Positions 12,901 through 24,900 of a DNA stretch of 64,000 bases are shown piece after piece; positions within the stretch are counted from its first letter, which is position 1, and each line of letters begins with the position of its first letter. Below the pieces are notes generated by a model, which was not told the DNA's origin, ran no database searches, and was given only the letters and a program-made list of their open reading frames with translations. Location of the stretch: contig OZ035962.1 in NCBI GenBank assembly GCA_964034945.1, positions 81,241,942-81,305,941 of the forward strand, written 5' to 3'. This stretch comes from Chrysopilus asiliformis. Its lineage: Eukaryota; Arthropoda; Insecta; Diptera; Rhagionidae. The position numbers and the translations under genes were made by a program.

Positions 12901-15900
12901 CTTTGATATTGACATAAAAAATGTGGTTTTTGTTGGGAAGTTTTTTTTAATGAACAAAACTTTTGTACGATTTTTTTCTTTAAGTTTTTTATTAATTTTT
13001 TAATTTAAGAGTCGCCATTTTGGTTTTTTTTGTTTTAATTTTCAGTTTCGATACAATATGTAACGAAATAATAACGTTATAACGTAACGAAATGAATTTT
13101 TTATCGTCACAAAACGAAATAACGTAGTTCGAACTTCGTTACATAACGAATTGTATAACGTTACGATTTTTTTTTTCGCTTGCTATTCCTGTTTTTTTTA
13201 CAAAAAATGACCGTTTTTTTTCTCCATCATGATATTTGCTATGAAATTATTTTTTCAAGTACCTTTTCTAAACGCACGCAGGAAAAAATTAAAGTTCATA
13301 CACAATTTGACCCACAGCAAATAATTAATTGTTTTCGAGAAAAAATAAAAAAATGCACCGCAGGCGAATCACGCTTGGTGTGAGAGGCAAACTGGCCGGT
13401 ATTATAACTAATTTGGATAAAAACCAAACCATGGTTTGTGTTGGACAAATATGAGCAGTTTGATATCTCGAATATTTTCAAACCCCTCGAACTTCCCTAT
13501 CTCGTATATTTGATAACTCGAATTTTTGTGGACTTGGGGCTATAACTATAGGAACGAATCCTATTTCAAATGAGAATGTCGCGCATACCGTATGCGTCAT
13601 AAAAATCTGGAATTTAGTACTGCAAGTACTTTCAAGGAGATAACGGTTGCTTATTAATTTGTACTACGTTTGAAAGGGTTTGTAAATACAACTTCGTACA
13701 TAATTGAGCCAAAAAATTAAATGTTTATAAATATAGCAACATGGGGGAGTGAAAATCATGAAGTTGGTCCACGCGCGGAAGTCCAATAAGGCAAATTCCA
13801 ATGAATTAAACGTAGCGTTGTCAAATGTTTATGCTGTAAGAGCGACTTGTTTGGCCAGGAGAATAGTTAGGCCGCAATCTGGAAGCGGTAGACCCATTTC
13901 AGTAAAGACTCCAGTGTTGATTAGGGCAATCAAAGGATCAGAAGGAATTCGGTAAGGACATCTTGGAGAGTCATGTAAAACCATCGATAGAGTCAACCTA
14001 CGGTAATGATGTGTTTTACGTGTTTCGACAAGACGGGGCACCGTGCCACACTGCCAGAAGTACCCAAATTTGGATAATTTAAAAAACCAATAATTTAAAA
14101 AACTTCTGGTCTAAGGACATGTGGTCACCGAGCTCTCCAGACCTTAATCCCCTGGATTTTTTAATATGGGCATATGTTCAGGATAAGACTGGAGCTAAGG
14201 CTTACAGTAATGTGCAAGCCCTGAAGTCCACCATTACCATCGCATGGAACAACAAGCCGGAGACTTATTTAATATTGACATGCAAGAAGTACAGGCCCCG
14301 TTTGGGGAAGTTCGTAAATGCTGGGGGTGGGCATTTTGAATAATTTTTTTTACTAGTATGTAAGATTTAGTCTAGAGCAAAATACATTTTTTTTTCATTC
14401 AACTTCTGTGTTTTATTAAACGGTTTACAATTTAATATGAATTTTCCAGATTTTTATGACGCATACGGTATATATAGGAGATAGTCATTACTAGGGCTGC
14501 CAAAAATATGCACTAAAAAAGGCGAAATATGCGCATATAATATGCACTAAAAACGGCAAAATATGCACTCAAATATGCACTTTAAAAACATTCAAAATCC
14601 GAAATATAGTATATTTCACCAAAAATAGTGAACGGAACTTGTTTAAATGTGGTTAATTCGACTTTTGTGAAAAATAAAAAAATTGAAAAAATAATAGTCT
14701 GTGAAAAAATATTGACATTTTGACTGACAAAAAAAATTTTACTTGTTTCTAAATTGCAACTGTTAAATTTTAAGATATTTCGAAAATATGTTCAATACTT
14801 CATATTGTCTATGGTATAATCGGGGTTAAAACTTGTAGAAAAATCTCAATTGTGGCTACCACAAAACTTTCTTCCACAAAATCTACGACCCTGCGCAATT
14901 TACGCTAGAGCCCTGTCGCGTTGTCAACCTAAGACGACCTCAAAACGTACAAAATTTGAGATAACTTGAGAACGGTAAAAGATATCGATTTACGGTAAAA
15001 GGTAAAAATGTGGAAAATTTTATTGCCTTTAAAAGTCTTTTCGAAAAACTGTTAGTTTGCAAGTAATTCGCAAAAATATATTTTTTACATTTTGGTAAAA
15101 ATATTTCAATAACGGTAAAAGATAATGGATAACTGTAAAAGACAAAATTGTGCAGAATGCCATTCTCATTAATTCATCTCATATATACAGTAAGCAAAAA
15201 ACAATTTTTTTCGTGATAATGGAAAAAAACTAATTTTTTTGAAATAACGGTGTATCTCGATAACAGTTTGAGATATCGAGTTCTAGCAATAGACATAAGT
15301 GTAGGAATTTTTATTTTCTCCAGGTTTTGTCATACTTAACACTACTAAAAATGCGTAGTTTCGGAGTAAATTGAGAAAAACCAATTTTTAAAAAGCCGCC
15401 ATTTTGGTTACTTCCGGCTAACGGATTTCCACCAAAAGTTGATAGGATCGTCCCATTCCAGGACCAAGTATGCCTATAAAATCTCACGGCTCTAGCTGTA
15501 TTAGTTTTTAAGAAATCTTGTACACAGACTGACAGACAGAACGACATTTTTTTAATATGACTCCAATCGACTCAGGAGTGATCGGGAAATGTTTTTTAGG
15601 CAAAATAAAGAGGTCGAAATTTTTTATGAATACAATACTTTATTATACTTCGTAGAAGAAAGTAAAAACACATATTTATTTATTTTTAATATTTATTCTA
15701 GCTGAAACAGTCGAATTATAATTCGAAATGTACAAAAAAAATTTGGTTGTTCATGAAAGTTGTAAAATATGCAACTAAATATGCATTATATGCATTTATA
15801 TGCATTTATATGCAAATATGCACTAACGTGTCAAATATGCAAAATATGCAACAACAAGTGACCTTCATTCGCCTCTAAACTTATTGATTCGGATGAATAA

Positions 15901-18900
15901 AAAACTCCCGGAGCCGAAATCATAACGAGAAGAAATATGCAAATGCATATTTTTGGCAGCCCTAGTCATTACAAAGTTTTTTTTTACAAAAAAAATATTT
16001 TTGATAAATTAATAAATAGTTTTTTAACGGTTCAACCCATATGGCAACCCGATTTTGAAAGAAAAGTATTAAAATGAACATATCTATATCACAAGGAAAT
16101 TCAACCATTTTTGCTATTCTATTTTGGCATAAAACGTAAAATAGGGAAAAATAACACAGAAAAAAAATCAAAAGATATAAAAAGAAATGTAAAAAAAACC
16201 TTCAACTTTAATGCTTTCTCTTGAAAGCTTTCAGCTTTTAAGTTTTCCATCAAATAATTTCAAAAATTATTTGTTCGTTTTTTCCGTGTCTTCCCCCGCC
16301 GCCTCTTGTGTTGTGCAAAATTTCTCAAGCAAATGAGTATTTTGTATGTACGTAGGTAAGCAGGTAAACTTCAATACGCGTAAAGTAAATCAATGTCCCT
16401 ACATAGTGTTTAGCATTATATTTTCATAAATTCAGCATAAAAACACACACGAAAGAAAAATTTTCTACTATGAAAAATTAAGCCTGATGGTGTCTTTTTT
16501 TGCCTTTACTGCGGAGGGGAATTTGAGGCGTGGTGGAGACGAATTGGATTGAGTGTAATTGTAATCTTTTTGACATTTAAGTGTCATAAATAATGTTGTC
16601 AGCATATTTAATTAGAAATGATAATAAAGTGGAAAATGACAAAGAAAAAAAAACATGAAAAGTCAAAAGGCGAATAAGAATAACAGAATTTAACTGGAAT
16701 TTCGAAATAATTTCAAAAATGTTTTTTTTATTATCTACTAGGAAAAAAAGTTGAAATAATTTATCGCACGTTAAAATGAAAATCACTGACATTGTTGCAT
16801 TACAAACTACATTAATTAGCATAAGAATGATGCAATTAAATCAGCATATCATTTTATACGTTCTTATGACCTGTTTTACAAAAATTAAACGAAAGAAAAA
16901 GCGAAAACTTACAACACAAAACGTCAAGAATGAAAAATTTTAAGAGTGAAAAATCAAGTTGAAATTGTTTTTGATTTGAAATTAGAACAAGAGCGACTGA
17001 GATGAATAGATGATAATTATGAGATATTTTCTTATACCATTCCACCATATTTGGGGATACGTTCACACGCACTAATATTAAATGCCGCCATTGTGTTTAA
17101 CCATTCGTGATCTAGCAAAAAAAAAGTGATAATCGGAAACCAAGAAAATTTTCCGTTCTAATAAATGGATAAAATACGCACTAAATAATTTAAAATTATC
17201 ACAAAAAAAAAATATAATTACTACCAAATTCTTACCTTGAAATAGTTTTTTTTTGTTTGCTGTAATTCAACTCTCTGTGATTTTGTAATTTTACGCATTT
17301 ATTATGTTGATGTAAATTACTTTAATACTTAGTAAAGAGGTTGGGTGTAAAACGCTCTTTTACTGCTTTTAACGATCATACATATATACACAAACAAAAC
17401 AAATAAAGAAACAAACAGAAATTATGTGCGTGCACGTTTATCACAACATAATTTTATGTTGCCCTCTAAATTCTCTCGAAACTGCTTGCAACATGTTTCG
17501 GGACACATGCAGGTTTTATTTATATGTTTTGGTGGGTATCAGCAATCGAGTTTTAGTCATGTGGTGGCCTTATTCGGTTTATTTCTTACTTTTTATAGTG
17601 TTTTTTTATTTCTCTTGTGTGTTTTTTCTTATCTCAATTTAATTTCAAAGTATGATTTTTTTTCGCTATCGCAGAGCATAAATGAAGAGAAAAGAGTCAC
17701 GTTTTATGTTGATTAAGTTTACATGTGGTTTTTACTATGCTCTCTTGCAGCATAAAAACTTGTATTTTTCGAAGTGAAAGCAACAAATTTTAAGAGCATT
17801 TTGTGCTTTTTTTATGTAAACAGAGAATTGAAAAGCTTTTTGAAAATTGGGTTCACCTTCAATAGTGTTTAATTTGGCTTTATGCTAATTTTAAGTAAGA
17901 ATTTTATGAGAAAATTACAAGTGATATATTAGGCCCTATCACAGAATCCGATACGAATGGTTCGGATCGTAAACTCAATGTTGTTGTTGGTATAAAACAC
18001 TAACAACAACATTGAGTTTACGATCCGAACCAGTCGTATCGGATTCTGTGATAGGGCCTATTATAAAAAAATGTTGTAATCAATAATAGTTTAATGCGTA
18101 TTTTGTTTTTGTTTTTTTAGAGGCATCAAATAGAATTTTTTGATGTCGTTATTTTAACTCCTGCCTTCCTGTTTTACGCGACAATTTTTTTATGTAGTAC
18201 ATAAAAATACAGTCAAATTAATACGTCATCCACTAGTTCGATTTTTTGCTAAATGCGGTATTTTAAATTTTCGAAAAAATGTATTTAGCAAATACTCAAC
18301 TTTTAAGTATTTGCTAAATACAGTTTTAAAAAATATCTTTTTTTTTTAAATGTTAACCCTTTCGGTACGGAAGACAATTAGTTTCAAACGATTATAATGG
18401 GTTTATCTAACAGAGACATGCATATTATACTAATTTACTTATTTTACATATTAGGTCTTTGTGAACATTCAGTGGGACACATATGTCCTAAGTACCAGGA
18501 AAACCGAGCCATGCTCGGCCACCTTATGCGGCAGTCACACGACGCTGTTTTGCCAGCGCTGCTAGATATTGGGTTAGTAGTGCTGGCAAATAGCAACAGC
18601 AGGCAGCGTACTGAGAGGGTTCACACGATTTACAACTTAGTAGCGCTGGCAAACAGCAAAACCGTCGTTTGACATTTGAATTTGGGCGATTTTTTAAATA
18701 ATAAACGCAACACACAAATTTAAATGAATAAACAACTTAAAATAAACAAACTGTTCCACTTATCAGACTTTTGACAGCTCAGTAACCATGCAACAGGGTC
18801 ACGTGATCCCTAGTCGCGCTGGCAAAGTAGAACGGTCTCTACTTCAATAGCGCTGCTAAAATCATCGCGCTGCTGCTGTTAGTAGCAGCCTACTTGGGTT

Positions 18901-21900
18901 CACACGGTGCTGCTGAAACGGCTGCTAACAGCCAAATAGCTAGCAGCGCTGGCAAAACAGCGTCGTGTGACTGCCGCATTAAAGTCGTCCTTTTGCTGAA
19001 ATTTTGGAGAAAAGAGTAGATTCACGTAATCTCGACACCACCTTCCCTGAGGTTTCAAATATCTAAAAAGTGATATTTTAGAATGCATATCGAAAACCTT
19101 ACTTCCTAGCAATATTGCGAATTTTCATTAAGATACCTTCACGTAATTCGAAGACACCAGGCGAGGGGTATCGAGGGGAGGGAAAAGTCAGGTTTGTAGT
19201 GGAAAAATCGAAAGCCTTTAGCGCGCTTAGTGATACTGTAAAGTTTCATTAAGATCGAACCACCCAATCCGAACATACCAGGCGAGGGGTATCGAGGGGA
19301 ATTTTCTCAGGGGGGAGACCTATCTAGATCGATTCCTTGTCCCCGAAAATCCCTAGCCAAGTTTCGTGAAAATCGTTAGGCGGGTTTTCGAGATCGTTGT
19401 GCAAACTTTTTTCGTATTTTTCGTATTATATTATAGGATTTTAAGTCCTAAGGAATCAATCCTGTGAGTTTCATTAATCTACCACACAAAAAAGGTTGCG
19501 TGTAGGCAGGAGGTTAATATAAAAACATCTGGTGTGAACAGCACATGACTTTCCTATACAAAATCTACCTTCCTGCGCAATTTATACTAGATAGAATCCA
19601 ACAAGTAAAAAAAACATGTGATTTCTTTTTCACAAAATCTGAAATTTCTCGATAACGGTAAATCAATTTACGGTAACAGCAAAAAATGTGGAGAATTTTA
19701 ATATCTTTACTTCTTTCCTAAACTGTTTTTTTCTCGAAAAACCGTTGAATTTGCAATCAATTTGCAAGATATTTTTTTTAAATTTTAATGAAAATATCTC
19801 AATAACGGTAAAATATAGACATAATGGTAATAACGGTAAAAGATAGGAGAATTTATCTCACATAATGAACCACCAAAAACCCGTTAGTTTTCGAAAGAAT
19901 CGCACAAAACTGATGTTTTTGAAATAACAGTGTATCTCGATACCGGTTTGAAATATTGAGTTCTATTAAAAGACAAAAATATAGGAAATTTTACTGTTTC
20001 CAACTCTCGTCACGCATCAGACTTCTGAAAAACGCGTTATTTCAGAGTAAACAGCAAAAAAAAACTACCATTTCGGTTACTTCCGGTTAACGGATAGGAT
20101 TGTTACATTCCAGGACCAAACATGCCTGTAAACTTTTACGCTTCTAGCTTTATTAGTGTTTGAGAAATCATGTCCACAGACTGACAGAGAGACAGACAGA
20201 CTCACAGACTGAAAGAAAGACTGACAGACATTTTTGTAATATGGCTCCAATTGACTCGGGAGTGCTCGGTTTTTTTACATAAATGTTTTTTAGGCAAAAT
20301 AAGGAGATCGACATTTTTAATGATTTCTGTCCGCCTTTGGGAGGAATCTTTGATTTTTTTTCAAGAAATTTTCCAAAAAAAATAATCCATTGGTTTTTCA
20401 TGAATTTTGTCATTTTTTATTGAATTGTCATTTTTTTATTCAACACCTAAAACAATAAAATCGTTATTAAAGCGTCCACAATTTCTTGCTTTTTCTTACC
20501 TTCAATTGTTCCAAATTTCTAAGTAAAAACTCAAATATGCTAATAAATCCGATGAGCGTCAAATAATTTCACCTTTTGGTTCTTCGCTTTGTCGCTAAAT
20601 GCTTTTTCCCCTACTCTTCTGACCATGAATTGATTTCTGTATGACTGACTCATATAAATGTGCGTGTGTGTGACAATCAGTGGTAGAATGATAGGTGGAA
20701 GCGATAATATGTGAACAACATAACTTCGTGTTTGATTTAAAAATAACCGAAAAATTCATATCATTGACATTATGAAGGAATGATGCGACACGACAAGAGT
20801 CACACGTCCGCTTTTTGCATAATCAATCGCTGCTCCACCCCTTATTAATATCGATAAATCAATTTCGAAATTTCTGTTCCACTTCGTTTTTTGGACATTT
20901 GAATATCGACTATCGGTGGTGATACGAACAGTTTAAAAATACTCAAAAATCTTTTGGTAATCAAAAACCGAAAAGGGTTGGTCCAAAAAATGTTGAAAAA
21001 AGGATAAGAAAATGGAAAAGCATTGAAAGAAAAGCATAATAAGTAAAGCATTGAAAAATTCTGGTGAATCAAGGGGGTTGGAGGACGGAGAATAAAAAAA
21101 AATTAACAAGATGGAATTTTAAATTAAAAAAAGAAATTACTGTTAGACCATGTGTTATTTATTATTTTAAGACTTCTTTATTATTTCACAAACTTGATTT
21201 TTACAAAACTACAAAACGCAAAAAAAATCGAAATTTCCAAAAACCTCAAGGGGAAAAAATGTTCTTGAACCCTGGATTATTCATACTAATTTTCGGAATT
21301 CTCGTTTTCAGGATGAAGTCATCGCTATTTCGGACAAGGTTGTGATCCGTGCTGAAGACTTTCTAAATTGGTTTGACGAAAAGCTCCAATGGCCAAAAAG
21401 CGCAATCCACGACCAAAAAGCGCAGTCCACGACCAAATTACAGAGTCGTACTAGGAGTCATCAGAATCATTTACATCAACCGTCAACCTCAACTTCGTGC
21501 CCTGCGACGTCATTGAAGAACTCACAGTTGGATTTCACCGAAGTGGAAAGAGAGAAGAATTCAGGTTGGTTGTGTTTTAAGGATTTTTTAATGTTTCGCT
21601 TATAGCATTAGTGAATATAAAATCATTGCCAATAGGGTTTTTACTTTTTTATACGAAGCACGTAGTATGAAGTATAATAAAACATTGGGGCGGATTCATC
21701 CTCATTTTTAAATACAGTTTTTCTTTAATATGAGTTTAGACTGTCAAAAACCCATAGCAAACTGCCAGTTTGAATTCATATGAAAGAAAAACTGTGTTTA
21801 AAAACGAGTATTAATACGCCCTATTGTATTTATGAAAAATTTTGACCTCTTAATTTTACCTGAAAAACCTTTGCCATGTACTCCTGAGTCGATTGGAGCA

Positions 21901-24900
21901 TTTATTACAAAAGTGTCTTTCTGTCTGTCAGTCTGTCAGTCTGTGTACAAGATTTCTCAAAAACTTATAGAGCTAGAGCTATAAAATGTTTGGTGCTGAA
22001 TGGGACAATCCTATCACCTTTTGGTGGAAATCCGTTAACCGGAAATAACCAAAATGGCGGCTTTTTAAAAATCGCAATTTCGGTGTTTGTTATTTACTCC
22101 GAAACTACGCGTTTTTAGTAGTCTTTTGTATATAAAAATTGGAGATAATAAAATTCTCTGCATTTCTGTCTTTCACTGCAACTCCGTATCTCAATCCGTT
22201 ATCGAAATATACCGTTATTTTAAAAAAAGATCAGTTTTTTGCGATTGTCTCGAAAAATGGCGGGTTTTTAACAGGTCAACGTATGGACTGAAGAGAATAG
22301 CATTCCCGACAATTTTGTCTTTTGCTGTTATCTGTTCCGTTATCGAAATATTGAAAATTAAAAAAAAAAGATTTTTGCGAATTGCTTGCAAACTACCGGT
22401 TTTTCGAAAAACAGTTGGTTACAGAATTGAAGGTATTAAAATTCTCTACACTTTTACCTTTTACCGTAAATCGATATCTCTTACCGTTATCGAGATATTT
22501 CAGATTTTGTAAAATAAAAATTCATAATTTTTTGTAAACTAATATTTTATTCGTCACGGAAATTGTGCAGAAACGTAGATTTTGTATAAGAAAGTCATGA
22601 GCTGTTCATATCAGATATATTTTTTAATCATTAACTTAAATCCACACAATTTTCAAAACCACTGGTTTTTATCAAAATAGTCGGATTCTTGCTGATCGCC
22701 AATGATGACTTCAGTTTTTTCAAAAATTAGACACAACAAGTTGAACCTCCACCGCCGCACGCATACCTGTGGGGGGGTTTATTTTAAAGAGTTTAAAATT
22801 AATTTAATTAAAAAAGATAACAACATTTCAATAACTTACTTGACCAAATCGATAGTAGTTCTGGATCCGCATGATGACTCGCATGTACATTCATTGCTAA
22901 GAAAGTTCCCATTTTCACTATATTGGACCAAGAATTTTGTGTTTTCGGCATTAGTTGGAGTTTCTTCCTCTGGAGTGATTGCCAAAGATGCACAAACGAA
23001 CATTAGACCAAGTAAAATTGCACTGAATTTCGCCATTGTTGATAAATACTTTTCTATTAAATTTTTGTAATAAATTGTCAATGAAAAGTTGAAATATTTT
23101 TCGTAAATTTTAGATTTTTTACTTTCCGAAATATGGACTTTTTTTTATACATTCGAAGGAAGAAGCTTAAGGTCGACTATGATTTTATTCTAAATTTGTC
23201 TATATATAAGGTTTTCAAAAATCGTAAACAACTTTAAAAGCATGATGATGGAATCAATCCATCCCAGTCTAACTACTGATTAAAATTTTATGCTCAATTA
23301 AGTTGAGTTTGTTTCATCTTTCATAGTGTTTGCTTTATTTTTTATCTCACAAAAATTTTACCCTGTGACTTCTCATAATTTCGTTGTTTATCTAAAAAAT
23401 CCTCATCACATTGAAGCAGGGATGAGAAACGTTATCGTAACGTAACGAAATAAGCCTGCGTGGAAACTGGTAAAGCAGGCTCTGATGACGGTGAGCCAGC
23501 TTCCATACCAGAAACAGGCTCCTGATGGGTTTTCAGGGCCGACATGCCTGACCTGTTGGGGGGAAATTTGGATGTGAAAACATCCATAAAAAAAATATAA
23601 TAATTTTTGTTATGTTATTTTTGTTTTTGCAGACCTATAAGCCGAGAAATTTTAATAGGAATCAATGCTATGTAGAAGGTCGAGTAAAAACCATGAATCA
23701 GAAATGGTTCAATGGTTAAACACTAAATAGCAACGAAATAATGAATGATTTTCCGACTTTATCTTCAAAATTGCGTTATAACGTTATAGAAATTTAATTC
23801 CATTACAATAACGAAAAATGTAACGAAAACCGAAAAAAAGTATTTCGTTTTTTGTTTATTTATGCCTTATTTTATTTTGTAATATTTTTGTGTAAAATCT
23901 TCCACAAAAGTTCAAGTATTATCCGACAGAGCTGCAACCTGAATAAAATACCATTAAAAATATTGGGGTAATTTGTACGTAGAATTTTGGTGTTATAAAA
24001 AGTGAAACCTTAAATCACTGCAAATGTCAATTTTCACAAATCTCAAATTATTGCAAATGTTGTAAAAAGAAAGACCTCAAATCACTGGAAATGTCAATAT
24101 TGGGGATTCTAGCTTCTTGTGTTTGCAGAGGATTTTATTTTAATGTTTAACCTTTAGACTGCCAGGGTGGTCCCGAACACCGGGGGCTACATACAATCTT
24201 GGCGACACCACGCACTTTGTTGATTAAAATATATATAATAAATATTCAAAACTAAAATGCCGGCGGTCTAAACGTTAACTAACAAAAATAAATAAATAAA
24301 ATTTTAATTTCGTTACATAACGAAATGTACGTTACGATTGTTTTTTCGTTTGCCATCCCTGTTTTGAAGACACGTGGGTTTTTAATTTTTTTTTATTCTT
24401 CATAATTTGCATGATTTTTAATTACTTTTATTTTAAAAACAAGTTTATATCGAATGATTCCTAAATTCACGTTCGTGGTGGCATTCGAGGAAGTATTAAG
24501 ATTGTTTACTCAGAACATCTCTTAAATGAATTATGTTAAAAGCAGTTTGTTTAGCAATTTTTAAACCAGTTTTTTCTAATGTTTATCTTGCAAAATTGAC
24601 ATTGTAAGCAGTAGTACAGCCATAGATTCTGCCATCTCCTTTTTGCGTCCCTAACATAAAATCCATGATTTTTTCGAAGAGACAGGAGAGAAAAAGGCCC
24701 TGGTTTTAGGCCCTAGTTTAAAATCTTCACCGCCACCCTTTTTTTCTGGTTTAAAATCTTCACCGCCATCTTTTCTTTGTTGCTGCTCGTTTCCACAATG
24801 AATTCGAGATCATGAATGGCATTGTAACAATTGTGAGGTATTAAAACCCATCATTAGCAGGAAATTTAGGACTCTTTTGGTAAATTTAATAAAAATCTCG

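Larger units (their letters stand above)
4410..21311 (+). other. ARID5B: ARID5 intron, 16.9 kb, packed with inserted elements
   Basis: It runs from the GTAAGC donor at 4410 to the TTTTCAG acceptor at 21311. The listed elements occupy about half of it. Nothing recognisable was seen in 5150-7510, 8860-10670, 11110-12430, 15980-17925 and 20420-21311 beyond AT-rich sequence. Minor exceptions are a short tandem (AATTTCTTGTGGGCA near 5475-5515) and G-rich runs at 10180-10310. Confidence 0.8.
23417..24361. repeat. CAGGGATG repeat family, copy 3, with two insertions
   Basis: It begins CAGGGATGAGAAACGTTATC and ends TTGCCATCCCTG. The flanks CATTGAAG and TTTTGAAG are a near 8-bp duplication, supporting a hAT-like origin. 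About 260 foreign bases (23445-23710) and a TTAA element (24151-24274) interrupt it. Confidence 0.75.

Noticed and set aside
14866..15663. ACTTTC/GAAAGT as terminal inverted repeats of the microsatellite-bearing family
   Set aside because: Similarity between copies continues left of ACTTTC, so these are not the true ends.
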